DNA of 64,000 nucleotides from Archangiaceae bacterium. GTDB taxonomy: Bacteria; Myxococcota; Myxococcia; Myxococcales; Myxococcaceae. The notes below the pieces were generated by a model that worked only from the letters and a program-made list of their open reading frames with translations, searched no databases and had not been told where the DNA came from. Positions 28,069-38,126 of this stretch are shown here, in pieces (position 1 is the first letter of the stretch; each line of letters starts with the position of its first letter). The DNA is taken from assembly GCA_016714225.1 (NCBI GenBank), contig JADJNS010000018.1, positions 62,001 to 126,000 on the forward strand, read 5' to 3'. The position numbers and the translations under genes were made by a program.

Positions 28069-29058
28069 ATGCGACTCCTCGTTCTGTCTGGCCTCGTCTT
28101 GTTGGGTTGCAGCACCTCGTCTACCCGCACCGTGCAGGGGCGCCTCGCCGGCACCACGCAGCAGGCCATCGTGTTGAGCGAGGCCTCGGGCACCTCGGAG
28201 CAGACCGCCACCCAGGCCGGCCCCGACGGCACCTTCAAGCTGCAGGTGCCCACCAACACCACCATCACCCTGCTGGTCGCCGAGCGCACCGCCGACCGCG
28301 TGAAGGTGCTCTTCCACATCGGGCCCACCTGGTTCCGGCTCCGTGACGGAGAGACCCTCGACCTCGGCACGGTGCGGCCCCGCGAGGCGCTCGACGTCGA
28401 CCCGCCGCCCACCACCGAGACGCCCACCTCGATGTGCCCGGCGAGCGGGGCGGGGCGCGCCGACCTCCCCTACGACGCGAAGCTGAGCGTCGGTCAGACG
28501 TGGAGGCTCGCCGACGCGTTCGCCGAGAAGGGCCCCCAGCCGGCCCAGGTCATCGACGTGACGATGGAGGGCTCGACCTGGCGCCTCGCCGAGCTGCGCG
28601 CCGGCACCCCGTTCACCGTCGGCCAGGCCGACTGCGATCACGTCGGCAACCGCGACGTCGGCCGCGACCGTGCCTTCATCACCTGGGCGAACGCCGACGG
28701 CAGCCGCGAGACCGACCACCTCGACCTGCGCTACTGCGAGGGCGGCGGCGGCTCGAGCGTCGGCGACGACCACGACGAGCCCGCGCACGGGGAAGACGAG
28801 ACCGAGTGCGGCCACGTCGAGCACCAGGGCTGCGGCGACGACGGCAGCCACTGCGACGACGACAGCCAGCTCGAGCCCGTCGAGGGCGGCAGCTGCCGGC
28901 CAGCCCCCGGCCCCCCCCCAACACCCCCCCCCCCCCCCCCCCCCCCCCCCCAGGGGCCCCCCCCCCCCCGCCCCCCCCCCGCCGCCCCCCCCCCCCCGGA
29001 AAGCTACAACCAGCCCCGCCAGCGGCATGGGCCGCCAAGCGAGCGCAGCCGAAACTAA
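28069..29058 (+). CDS. Putative lipoprotein; 3' end unreliable
   Basis: A frame of 329 codons. The N-terminus is a classic lipoprotein signal (LVLLGCSTSS). A roughly 60-residue carboxypeptidase-regulatory-like beta domain follows (VQGRLAGTTQQAIVL, GPDGTFKLQVP). Then comes an acidic, His/Cys-rich region (SSVGDDHDEPAHGEDETECGH) that could bind metal. After about residue 278 the sequence passes into a C-rich homopolymer tract, giving an implausible poly-Pro tail. The true C-terminus is therefore unknown, and the frame after 28903 should not be trusted. Confidence 0.6.
   Translation: MRLLVLSGLVLLGCSTSSTRTVQGRLAGTTQQAIVLSEASGTSEQTATQAGPDGTFKLQVPTNTTITLLVAERTADRVKVLFHIGPTWFRLRDGETLDLGTVRPREALDVDPPPTTETPTSMCPASGAGRADLPYDAKLSVGQTWRLADAFAEKGPQPAQVIDVTMEGSTWRLAELRAGTPFTVGQADCDHVGNRDVGRDRAFITWANADGSRETDHLDLRYCEGGGGSSVGDDHDEPAHGEDETECGHVEHQGCGDDGSHCDDDSQLEPVEGGSCRPAPGPPPTPPPPPPPPPQGPPPPRPPPAAPPPPESYNQPRQRHGPPSERSRN
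28903..28997. repeat. Poly-C low-complexity tract, probable assembly artefact
   Basis: About 95 bases composed almost entirely of C, including one uninterrupted run of more than 25, broken only by a few A and G bases. Nothing similar occurs elsewhere in the window. It interrupts the end of the lipoprotein gene and looks like a collapsed or mis-called region rather than natural coding sequence. Confidence 0.8.
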
Positions 29059-29076
29059 ACAAAGCGGAACGAAGCG

Positions 29077-29114
29077 CTCACCCTGAGCGAAGGCCGAAGG
29101 CCGTAGTCGAATGG
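29077..29114. repeat. Dispersed intergenic repeat, copy 2
   Basis: An element beginning CACCCTGAGCGAAGG and ending GTAGTCGAATGGG, related to the reverse complement of 8495-8534. It sits between the lipoprotein gene and the enhancer-binding-protein gene. Confidence 0.5.
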
Positions 29115-29261
29115 GTGCCGTCGCAGCTGGAACGTGCAGCGCCGCGTACTCCAGGCTTCAAGCAGCAGGGCAGGCCTCTTCTACGATGGAGTATGTGCCG
29201 CACAGCCTTCGGCGAGCGACAGCAGGCTCGACGCGCCCACCCTGACCGCCCTCGTGAACCC

Positions 29262-30602
<1,341 letters not shown>

Positions 30603-30784
30603 GTCCTGTCAGTTAAAGAAGACACAGTTGCCTGCAGGTGCGCCGAACGACTCGTCGGGGCCCGCACGGCAGGTGGAATGCACGGCTTCTACCATGCCGA
30701 CCCTGCGCTCGCCTCGGCTGCGCTGCGCTGAGCGACGGCGGGAAACTACCGGCCCTCTCACCCCCTGGTAGATCTGCGGCTCCA

Positions 30785-31876
30785 GTGACCCGCTGTGCCT
30801 GCATGCTGCTGTTGCTCGCTGCGCCGGCGTGGGCGTTCGACAACATCACGGTGGGCGGCTCGGCCTCGGTCGACTACCGCTTCGTGTCGGGCGACAACCC
30901 GCCGGTCAACCCCTCGCTGCTCGGCATCACCGGCCTGGGCCTCGAGGTCGCGGCGAAGACGGTGGTCGACATCGGCCACGGCGTCAGCTTCACCGTGAAG
31001 GCCTGCGGCGGCTGTCACGGCCTCGAGCTCGACCAGGCCTACGGCGAGGTGATGGTGCGCGAGTACTTCAACGTACGCGCCGGCCGCATCAACGTGCCGT
31101 TCGGAGAGTTCAACACCCGGCACGACCCGGCCAACTTCACCACCCCCAGCAAGCCGCTGCCGTACGCGATGGGCGACATGCTGTTCTACACCCCGCGCGG
31201 CTTCAACTTGGGCATCGTGCCGGCGCCCTACGTCGACAACGGCGTCGAGGTGTTCGGCACCCTGGCGTTGAGCAGCAGCACCCAGCTCGACTACTCGCTG
31301 TGGGTGGCCAAGGGGCTCTCGGGCCAGAACGACTTCGACTTCGCGTCGTCGCGCCGCTACCTCGACAACAACAAGACGCCGGCCTCGGGCGCCCGGCTGG
31401 TCTTGAGCGGCGCCGACTGGGCCGTGGGCCTCTCGGGCTCGGGCGGCACCTACGACGACGCCGATCGACTCATCTACCTGATGGGCGGCGTCGAGCTGTA
31501 CTTCCGCGCCGGGCCGCTGAAGTTTCGCGCCGAAGGGCTGGCGCGGCGCACCGAGCTCGACCCCAACGCGCCCGGCTACGCGTTCACGCTCATCGACACC
31601 TGGTTCCTCAAGTTCGGCTGGTACGCCCAGCTCGACGTGGAATTGGGCCCTCGCCTCACCCTCGCGCTGCGCAGCGACGGCCTGCACCGCCTCGGCATGC
31701 CGCTGCCGGGCAGCGACCTGGGCCCTTCCTCCGGCATGCAGCGGCAGACGCTGGCGCTGCTCTTCCGCATCACCGGCAACTTCGCGCTCAAGGGCGACTA
31801 CGAGCTGTGGACGTTCACCTCGGTGCCCTACGAGCTGCGCCACGTGGGCCGCGCCGCGCTGGTGTTCTCGTACTGA
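30785..31876 (+). CDS. Outer-membrane beta-barrel (porin-like) with a CxxCH heme motif
   Basis: A 363-residue protein from a GTG start that gives a good signal peptide ending PAWA. The rest has alternating amphipathic strands with frequent aromatic ends and a C-terminal aromatic residue (ALVFSY), as in outer-membrane barrels. Porin O/P-like segments are NVRAGRINVPFGEFN and KFRAEGLARR. Near residue 77 there is CGGCH, a consensus covalent heme-c site, unusual inside a barrel. The next gene, six bases downstream, encodes a di-heme cytochrome. Together they suggest an electron conduit across the outer membrane. The fold and role are inference. Confidence 0.75.
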   Translation: MTRCACMLLLLAAPAWAFDNITVGGSASVDYRFVSGDNPPVNPSLLGITGLGLEVAAKTVVDIGHGVSFTVKACGGCHGLELDQAYGEVMVREYFNVRAGRINVPFGEFNTRHDPANFTTPSKPLPYAMGDMLFYTPRGFNLGIVPAPYVDNGVEVFGTLALSSSTQLDYSLWVAKGLSGQNDFDFASSRRYLDNNKTPASGARLVLSGADWAVGLSGSGGTYDDADRLIYLMGGVELYFRAGPLKFRAEGLARRTELDPNAPGYAFTLIDTWFLKFGWYAQLDVELGPRLTLALRSDGLHRLGMPLPGSDLGPSSGMQRQTLALLFRITGNFALKGDYELWTFTSVPYELRHVGRAALVFSY

Positions 31877-31882
31877 CGACCG

Positions 31883-32464
31883 ATGCTGACCGCCACGCTC
31901 CTCACCCTCGCGCTGCACGCCTCGCCGAGGCTGCTCTACGAGCAGAAGTGCCTCTACTGCCACTCCGAGGAGGTGACCGAGGTCACCCGCCGCACCCCCG
32001 CACAGTGGAAGAAGCTGGTCTCCCGCATGCGCGCCAAGGCGCCGGTGCTCATCACCCGCAGCGACGTGCGGGTGCTGACCGAATACCTGGTCAAGACGCT
32101 GAAGCTGGTGCCGCCCGCCTCGAGGCCCACGCCCGTCGCCACCGACACGCCAAACCCCACGCCGACGCCCACGCCCGCGCCAGAACCCGAGCCACCTCCG
32201 GCGGCGCCCGAAGAGCCAGAAGAGCCGCTCCCGCCGCCGCCGGTCATCGCGGCCGAAGAGCGGGTCGACGAAGAGGGCGCCGAGCTGATGCAGCGGCGCT
32301 GCTCGAAGTGCCACACCCTGGTGCGCGTGTTCGGCAAGCTCGACTCGTACGAGCGCGCGCTCTTCACCCTCAAGCGCATGCGCCTCAAGACGGGCAGCGG
32401 CATCTCGCGCGACGACTACGAGCGGCTCGAAGCCTTCTTGAAGGCCCAATTCAACATCCAGTGA
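31883..32464 (+). CDS. Di-heme c-type cytochrome with Pro/Glu-rich linker
   Basis: A 193-residue protein with a short signal peptide (LTATLLTLALHAS). The first heme site is CLYCH (about residues 23-27) and the second CSKCH (about 139-143). Each is followed about 25 residues later by a Met within RM-R motifs (SRMRAKAPVLI, LKRMRLKTGSGI) that could be the distal ligand. The two heme domains are similar and are joined by a linker of about 60 residues rich in Pro, Thr and Glu. It is probably periplasmic and is almost certainly co-transcribed with the heme-bearing barrel. Confidence 0.88.
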   Translation: MLTATLLTLALHASPRLLYEQKCLYCHSEEVTEVTRRTPAQWKKLVSRMRAKAPVLITRSDVRVLTEYLVKTLKLVPPASRPTPVATDTPNPTPTPTPAPEPEPPPAAPEEPEEPLPPPPVIAAEERVDEEGAELMQRRCSKCHTLVRVFGKLDSYERALFTLKRMRLKTGSGISRDDYERLEAFLKAQFNIQ

Positions 32465-32531
32465 AACATGCCCGCGCCCGCGCCCGCGCCCGGAGCGCGA
32501 GCCCGTGAACGAGGCCGAACCGTCAGAGCGC

Positions 32532-34343
32532 TCAAAGGCAGCAGCGAAGCCCGATGTGCTTCGCCCCGCCGAGACCGGGCAGATAATAATCCCGCGCGCC
32601 ACACCCGAGCTGCGCATCGCTCTGCCCGAACGAGCCTCCCCGAATGACCCGCTGAGGCTTGCCTTCGCGCAGAGCGCTCACCGTCCACTCGGCGACGTTC
32701 CCGCTGAGGTCGTGCACGCCCTCGGGCGTGACGCACCCCGACAGCGCCCCCGAAGGCACGCCGCTCTTCACCTTGCCCTTGCGGTGGCAGCGCTCTTTCA
32801 CCAGCGCGGCCCCGTAGGGAAACGGGCGCCCGGCGCCGCCCCGGCACGCGCGCTCCCACTCGTCCTCCGCGCACAGCCGCTTGCCCGCCTCTTCACACAG
32901 CTTCACCGCATCGGCCCAATCGACGCTCACCGTCGGCCGCGCGCCGGCCCGGTTGGGGTGCTCGTACGCGTCGATCCACCCTCCTGCGACCCGCACCATT
33001 CCGTTCTTTCGCGCGAACGCAGCGCGCGCCAGCTGCGCTGCCGCCACGTCGTCGTCAGGTAGAGGCTCGAGCGCCGCGAGCGCTTCGGCGGCCGCGAAGT
33101 CGTCGCGGCCCAGCGCCGCGTCGAGCGCGCTCCGCAGCCGGGTGTGGAGCTCACCGCGCAGGGCCGGCCACGCCTTGCGCGCCGGAAACGTCTTCTCTGC
33201 CACCGTCAGCTTCTCGAGCGCCTCGGCCCAGCGCTCTGCCTCGAGCGCCGAGCGCGCCTCTGCCGCCGTACGCTCGACCGCCTTCTCCATCGGGTCGGCG
33301 GGAATCACCACCAGCGGCCGCGGCGCGGGCCGCAGCGAGACCCACACTCCGGTCGCCGCCGCCAGCAGCACCGCCGCGAGCGCCACCCACCACGCCCGCG
33401 AGCGCCGCCGCGGCAGCGCCCGGCTCAAGCCCTGCCGCGCCAGCGCCGCCGAAGCGGGCCGCTGGTTCGGCTCGATGGCCATCAGCGAGGCGATCAGCGC
33501 GTCGAGCGCGGCCGGCAGCGACGGTCGAAACGTGCGCACGTGCGGCCGGTCGGCGCTCGCGTGCAGGTCGAGCACCGTCTGGGTGTCGCCGTCGCCGAAC
33601 GGCATGCGCCCTGTCGCGCACTCGAACAGCACGCAGCCCACCGCGTACAGGTCGGCCGCGGGGCCCACCGCCGCGCCCGCCTTCGCCTGCTCGGGCGCCA
33701 CATAGGCCGGCGTGCCCACCGCCAGGGCGCTGATTTCCCTCGAGCGCTGCACCAGGCCGAAGTCGAGCAGCTTCACGAACGGCTCACCGCGCGCTGGCCG
33801 CACCACGAACACGTTCTGCGGCTTGATGTCGCGGTGCACGAAGCCGGCGGCGTGGGCGCCCTCGAGCGCGGCGAGAATGCCGTCTCCCACCAGAAACAGC
33901 TCTTCCACGGTGAGCCGCTTCTGCCGGTCGAGCAGCGCGGCGAGGCTGTCACCCTCGAGCAGCTCCATCACCAGGTACTGCCGGCCGTCGGGCAGCGCGC
34001 CGAAGCCGTGTACGTCGACGATGCCGCGGTCGCCGATGGCGTTCACCGCCTTGGCCTCGGCGAGCAGGTCGGGCAGCTCGGCGATGCGCGACAGGTGAGG
34101 GTGCACGATCTTGATCGCCACCTTCTTGTCGATGTTCTTCTCGACGCCCGCGTACACCGTGCCCATGCCGCCCACGCCCAGCCGCGAGACGATGCGGTAG
34201 TTGCCGACCTCTCTGCCGACCAGCGGGTCGGCCTCGGCGCTCACCAGCTCCCGGCCGCAGCGCGGGCACACCACCGCGAAGTCGAGGCGCGAGTGCCCGC
34301 AGCCGCCGCAGAACCCGACGTGAATGCTCGGCGCGTCGCTCAT
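32532..34343 (-). CDS. Ser/Thr protein kinase fused to a SUMF1 (FGE-sulfatase) domain
   Basis: A 603-residue protein from the ATG at 34343, chosen because it overlaps the upstream stop (ATGA) and starts a zinc ribbon (Cys 12, 15, 26, 29). The kinase domain spans about residues 49-300: LGVGGMGTVYAG, Lys 78, HRDIKPQN at 170 and DFG at 194. A transmembrane helix follows at about 317-337, then a helical region. The C-terminal SUMF1-like domain spans about 460-603 (RLCAEDEWERACRGG, HDLSGNVAEWT, VIRGGSFGQSD). The last is an extracytoplasmic domain, possibly a sensor; catalytic FGE activity is not implied. It is coupled to a cupredoxin lipoprotein. Confidence 0.93.
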   Translation of the reverse strand: MSDAPSIHVGFCGGCGHSRLDFAVVCPRCGRELVSAEADPLVGREVGNYRIVSRLGVGGMGTVYAGVEKNIDKKVAIKIVHPHLSRIAELPDLLAEAKAVNAIGDRGIVDVHGFGALPDGRQYLVMELLEGDSLAALLDRQKRLTVEELFLVGDGILAALEGAHAAGFVHRDIKPQNVFVVRPARGEPFVKLLDFGLVQRSREISALAVGTPAYVAPEQAKAGAAVGPAADLYAVGCVLFECATGRMPFGDGDTQTVLDLHASADRPHVRTFRPSLPAALDALIASLMAIEPNQRPASAALARQGLSRALPRRRSRAWWVALAAVLLAAATGVWVSLRPAPRPLVVIPADPMEKAVERTAAEARSALEAERWAEALEKLTVAEKTFPARKAWPALRGELHTRLRSALDAALGRDDFAAAEALAALEPLPDDDVAAAQLARAAFARKNGMVRVAGGWIDAYEHPNRAGARPTVSVDWADAVKLCEEAGKRLCAEDEWERACRGGAGRPFPYGAALVKERCHRKGKVKSGVPSGALSGCVTPEGVHDLSGNVAEWTVSALREGKPQRVIRGGSFGQSDAQLGCGARDYYLPGLGGAKHIGLRCCL

Positions 34344-34816
34344 GGCACCACCTCGATCGCGCCGGCCATGCCGCTGCCCGACGACGTACCGTGCTGGGTG
34401 CAGTAGTAGCCGTACACCCCCGGCACCGTGAACGTGAAGGTGCGGTTCGAGCCACTCTGACCGGCGAGCACCACCGCTGGCCCGCACTTCTGGCTGAGCG
34501 GGTGGCTCGCAAAGCTCCCGCTGAAGGTGACGCTCTGCCCGGCGTGAACCTTGAGGCACTGGGGTTCGTAGCTCTCGTTGCCGTTGGGAAAGGTGACCTC
34601 GAGCGTGGCGGGCTCGGTGAAGGCGATGCAGTCGGCGTAGCCGGGGCAGCCGGCCTCGACCCCACCGGCCGAGCCCCCGGCGCTCGCACCGCCGGCGTCG
34701 CCCCCGCCCGCGCCACCGCTGCCGCCCGAAGCGCCGCCCGCCGCGCCGCCGTCGAGGGGCGGCCCGACCTGCGGCAGGCAGGCCCCCAGGGCGACGATGA
34801 GCAGCAGCACACGCAC
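34340..34816 (-). CDS. Cupredoxin-domain (blue copper) lipoprotein
   Basis: A 158-residue protein with a GTG start, a lipobox (IVALGAC) and a Gly/Ala/Ser-rich tether of about 40 residues. The C-terminal ~95 residues form a plastocyanin/azurin-like domain with all four type-1 copper ligands in order: His in ASHPLSQ, Cys in YYCTQHG, His two residues later and Met in GSGMAG. It is predicted to be a small redox carrier or copper binder anchored in the outer membrane. Its stop overlaps the start of the kinase-SUMF1 gene, so the kinase may sense its state. Confidence 0.88.
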   Translation of the reverse strand: MRVLLLIVALGACLPQVGPPLDGGAAGGASGGSGGAGGGDAGGASAGGSAGGVEAGCPGYADCIAFTEPATLEVTFPNGNESYEPQCLKVHAGQSVTFSGSFASHPLSQKCGPAVVLAGQSGSNRTFTFTVPGVYGYYCTQHGTSSGSGMAGAIEVVP

Positions 34817-34981
34817 GGCGGCGCAATAAAGCAGGCCGGGGGGAAACCTTCAGCCTTCCGTCACGTTGCCTCGGAACCGGGTCGGCGACCTCGGGTCAAT
34901 GCCCGTCGCGCCCGCTCGCGCGCTCTGCGGCTCCTGACTCGGGAAACAACTTCCCACCTGCCGGGTGCGACAATGAGGGCA

Positions 34982-35257
34982 ATGTCCTACATGAGCCCGC
35001 TGGCGAGGTTGTCGGTCAAGTTGCGGTGCGCCGCGGTCGAGCTGCCGGTCTCGCCCTCGGGCCGACGCATCACCGAAGCCGAGGCGCGCTTCGTGGCGCG
35101 GGCCATCTCCGAGAACGGTGCAGCCGCGCTTCCGGAGCACGCCAACTACCTCTACGCGAACCTGCGCGGCCACTCGCAGTTTCTCGAGCCCGCCGCGAAG
35201 AGCTACCTGAACGCTTTTCTGCAGAACTCGAGCGTCGACCCCAGCAAGCGCTTCTGA
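34982..35257 (+). CDS. Small hypothetical protein
   Basis: A 91-residue protein; the ATG at 34973 would add three residues. A -10-like GACAAT ends seven bases before 34982, favouring that start. The sequence is basic at the N-terminus and then amphipathic helical (ITEAEARFVARAISENG, AAKSYLNAFLQNS). It has no signal peptide or membrane segment. I do not recognise a family. It lies 159 bases upstream of ftsE on the same strand. Confidence 0.6.
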   Translation: MSYMSPLARLSVKLRCAAVELPVSPSGRRITEAEARFVARAISENGAAALPEHANYLYANLRGHSQFLEPAAKSYLNAFLQNSSVDPSKRF

Positions 35258-35416
35258 CCCGGCGCGGCGGTGTCATGGGTTCGCGTCGACGGCCAGCTGT
35301 CGGCCTGGAGCCCGCTGCCCGTTCGCCGCCGACTCTGACCATCACGCGATTCGTCGCGCTCGCGCAGCGGCTCAAAACCTTCAGCCTCTGTCGCCAAGCG
35401 GTAGACTCGCGCGCGC

Positions 35417-36106
35417 TTGATTCAGATGTTCCACGTCACCAAGGCGTACCCCGGCGACCCCCCGGTGCTGGTCGACATCAACCTCGACGTGCAGAAGGGC
35501 GAGTTCGTCTTTCTCACCGGCCCCTCGGGCGCCGGCAAGTCGACGCTGCTCAAGCTGATGTTCGTGGCCGAGCGGCCGAGCCGGGGTCAGGTGTTGATCG
35601 CCGGCCGCAACGTGGCGCGCCTTCGGGCCGGCGGCATTCCCTACCTGCGCCGCAACATCGGGGTCGTCTTTCAGGACTTCAAGCTGCTGCCCACCCGCAC
35701 CGTGGCCGAGAACGTGGGCTTCACCCTCGACGTGCTGGGCACGCCCCGCGAGGTGGTGCGCGCGCGCTCGCTCAAGGCGCTCAAGAGCGTCGGTCTCGAG
35801 CACAAGGCCGACGTGCTGCCGCCCAAGCTCAGCGGCGGCGAGCAGCAGCGGGTGGTGATCGCCCGCGCGCTGGTCAACGACCCGGCGATTCTGCTCGCCG
35901 ACGAGCCCACCGGCAATCTCGACCCGCGGCTGACCGTCGAGATCATGGACCTGCTGTGCGACGTCAACGCCCGCGGCACCACGGTGGTGGTCGCCACCCA
36001 CGACGCCTCGCTCATCGAGCGCTACCAGAAGCGCACCCTGCGCCTCGAGCGCGGCACCCTGGTCGCCGAGGCGCTGGGCCACAAGGCCGCCGCGCTGATG
36101 GCCTGA
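35417..36106 (+). CDS. ftsE: Cell division ATP-binding protein FtsE
   Basis: A 229-residue ABC ATPase. The TTG at 35417 gives the family's usual MIQMFHVTK start. Walker A is GPSGAGKST, the signature LSGGEQQR, Walker B ILLADEPTGNLD and the switch His is in VATHD. With FtsX it forms the divisome complex that uses ATP to trigger peptidoglycan hydrolases through a periplasmic activator, here encoded immediately downstream. A TAGACT -10-like hexamer ends nine bases before the TTG. Confidence 0.97.
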   Translation: MIQMFHVTKAYPGDPPVLVDINLDVQKGEFVFLTGPSGAGKSTLLKLMFVAERPSRGQVLIAGRNVARLRAGGIPYLRRNIGVVFQDFKLLPTRTVAENVGFTLDVLGTPREVVRARSLKALKSVGLEHKADVLPPKLSGGEQQRVVIARALVNDPAILLADEPTGNLDPRLTVEIMDLLCDVNARGTTVVVATHDASLIERYQKRTLRLERGTLVAEALGHKAAALMA

Positions 36107-36109
36107 ACG

Positions 36110-37009
36110 ATGAGCCTCACCGCCTCGCTCTCGTACTTCGGCCGCACCGCGCTCAACGGCATCTGGCGCTCGCCGTTCGTGCACGTCATCGCGGTGTCGT
36201 CGCTCGCCATCGCGCTGGTCGGCTTCGGGTTGGCGCGCATGGCGCAGGCCCAGCTCGACAAGCTGCTCTACGCGCTCGGCGGCGAGGTCGAGATGACGGT
36301 GTACCTCGCCGACGGCACCACCCCCGAGAAGATCGCCGAGCTGCAGTCGGCCCTGGCGCAGCGAACCTCAGGCCAGACCCGCCTGGTGTCTCCCGCCGAA
36401 GCGTTGGGCCGCCTCGCCGAGCAGCTCGGCCAGCAGGGCGAGGCGCTGCAGTCGCTCGCCGAGAACCCGCTGCCGTGGAGCGTCGAGGTGACCCTGCCGC
36501 CCCTGGCCCGCGAGCCCGAAGCCCTCGAACAGCTCTCGCAGAAGGTGCGCACCCTGCCGTTCGTCACCCAGGTCGACTACGGGCAAGAAGCGCTCGAGCG
36601 CCTCACCGCCATCGCGCGCGCGCTCAAGCTCGGCTCGCTGATCGCCTTCGTGCTGGTCTTCCTCACCGCGGTGGTGGTGGTGAGCGCCACGCTGCAGCTC
36701 GCCATCTACTCGCGCCGCGAGGACATCGAGATTCAGAAGCTGGTGGGCGCCACCGATCGCTTCGTGCGCGCCCCGTTTCTCATCGAAGGCCTGCTGCAGG
36801 GCGTGGTCGCCGCGACCCTGGCCGCGCTGGCGCTGTGGGCCTTCGCCCTGTTCGTGGGGCCCAGGCTCGCCGCGCTGTTCAGCTTTCTCGACCTGGGCAC
36901 GGCGGCCACCCGGCCTTCGCCCCGCCTGTTGCTCGAGCTGTACGGCATCGGCGCGGCGATGGGCCTCTGCGGCAGCGTGGTGGCGGTGCGGAGGTTTCTG
37001 CACGTATGA
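36110..37009 (+). CDS. ftsX: Cell division permease FtsX
   Basis: A 299-residue protein, three bases after ftsE. Topology is typical: an N-terminal helix (about residues 23-45), an extracytoplasmic domain (about 50-170, including EVEMTVYLADGTTPEKI), then three more helices. The cytoplasmic loop SRREDIEIQKLVGATDRFVR contacts FtsE. It transmits ATP-driven conformational change to the periplasmic hydrolase activator. Its stop overlaps the start of the EnvC-like gene. Confidence 0.96.
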   Translation: MSLTASLSYFGRTALNGIWRSPFVHVIAVSSLAIALVGFGLARMAQAQLDKLLYALGGEVEMTVYLADGTTPEKIAELQSALAQRTSGQTRLVSPAEALGRLAEQLGQQGEALQSLAENPLPWSVEVTLPPLAREPEALEQLSQKVRTLPFVTQVDYGQEALERLTAIARALKLGSLIAFVLVFLTAVVVVSATLQLAIYSRREDIEIQKLVGATDRFVRAPFLIEGLLQGVVAATLAALALWAFALFVGPRLAALFSFLDLGTAATRPSPRLLLELYGIGAAMGLCGSVVAVRRFLHV

Positions 37010-38112
37010 GCGGCGCGCTGTTGGTGGCGCTGCTGCTGGCCGCCGGGCCACAGGAGCTGCGCGAAGAGCAGGAAGACGTGGCCGAGCGGCTCGAGACCGA
37101 GCGCGCTGCGCTGACCGCGCTGCAGTCGAGCAAGGTCGAGGTGCTGGCGGTGGTCGACCTGCTCGAGCGTGCCGCGCGCGCCTCGAGCGCCCGGGCGGCC
37201 GAGCTGCAGAAGAGCGCCGCCGACCTGCAGGTGCGCGCCGCGCTCGCCCGCGCCGAGGCCGAGGCCACCCGCGCCGACTTGAGCGCGCGGCAGGCGAAGC
37301 TGGGCCCGCGCGTCTCGACGCTCTACCGGCTGCTGAAAGAAGACCGGCTCTCGCGCCTCATCTCGGCGCAGACCTTCGGCGCGCTGGTGCGCAAAGAGCG
37401 CGCGCTGGGCACGCTGGTGAAGGCCGACCTGAAGCAGCTCGAGCAGCTGGCGGTGCTGTCGGCCTACGAGCAGCGCCAGGCCTCGCGCCTCGAGCTGCTC
37501 GAAGACTCGGCCCAGGCGGTGCTCACCGCGCTCACCCGCGAGCAGGCGATGGCCAGGGGCCGCCGGGTGGCGCTCGACGACCTGATTCGCACCTTGAACG
37601 CCGAGGCCAGCCGCTCGAGCCGGGTGGTGAAGGACCTCGAGAAGGCCGAGGCCGAGCTCGGCGCGCTGGTGCAGGAGCTGAAAGCCACCCAGAGCGAAAC
37701 CGGCCTGCGCTCGCGCAAGGGGCACCTGCCCTTTCCCACCCGGGGCTCGGTCGAGGTCGGCTTCGGAAAAGTCGTGAACCCGCGCTTCAACACCGTCACG
37801 GTGCAGAAGGGCGTCGACATTCGCGCCGGCGAGGGTCAGCCGGTGCTCTCGGTGGGCCCCGGCACGGTGGCCTTCGCGGGCTGGCTCAAGGGCTACGGCA
37901 ACCTGGTCATCGTCGACCACGGCGCCGGCTACCACTCGCTCTACGCGCACCTCAAAGACGCGGCGGTCGAGGTGGGCGTGGTGGTGGAAGAGGGCGAAGA
38001 GATCGCCACCGTGGGCGACACCGGCTCACTCAAGGGCTCGTACCTGTACTTCGAGATTCGCAAGCAGGGGCAGGCGATTGACCCGCTGCCCTGGCTCGAG
38101 GCACAGGAGTAG
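37006..38112 (+). CDS. envC: EnvC-like murein hydrolase activator with degenerate LytM domain
   Basis: A 368-residue protein with a short signal peptide, a long coiled coil (about residues 15-235, rich in Glu, Ala, Leu and Arg) and a C-terminal LytM/M23 domain. The domain lacks the usual metal ligands: the first position reads KGVDI instead of HxGxD, and the HxH motif reads YLYFEI. That matches EnvC-type activators, which bind FtsX and switch on amidases rather than cut peptidoglycan themselves. ATGA overlap with ftsX supports direct partnership. Confidence 0.92.
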   Translation: MSGALLVALLLAAGPQELREEQEDVAERLETERAALTALQSSKVEVLAVVDLLERAARASSARAAELQKSAADLQVRAALARAEAEATRADLSARQAKLGPRVSTLYRLLKEDRLSRLISAQTFGALVRKERALGTLVKADLKQLEQLAVLSAYEQRQASRLELLEDSAQAVLTALTREQAMARGRRVALDDLIRTLNAEASRSSRVVKDLEKAEAELGALVQELKATQSETGLRSRKGHLPFPTRGSVEVGFGKVVNPRFNTVTVQKGVDIRAGEGQPVLSVGPGTVAFAGWLKGYGNLVIVDHGAGYHSLYAHLKDAAVEVGVVVEEGEEIATVGDTGSLKGSYLYFEIRKQGQAIDPLPWLEAQE

Positions 38113-38126
38113 GCTGCCCGACCGAA

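Noticed and set aside
26935..29028. A 697-codon minus-strand frame over the MBL-fold gene and the lipoprotein
   Set aside because: It is shadow coding of GC-biased plus-strand genes and begins inside the poly-C tract.
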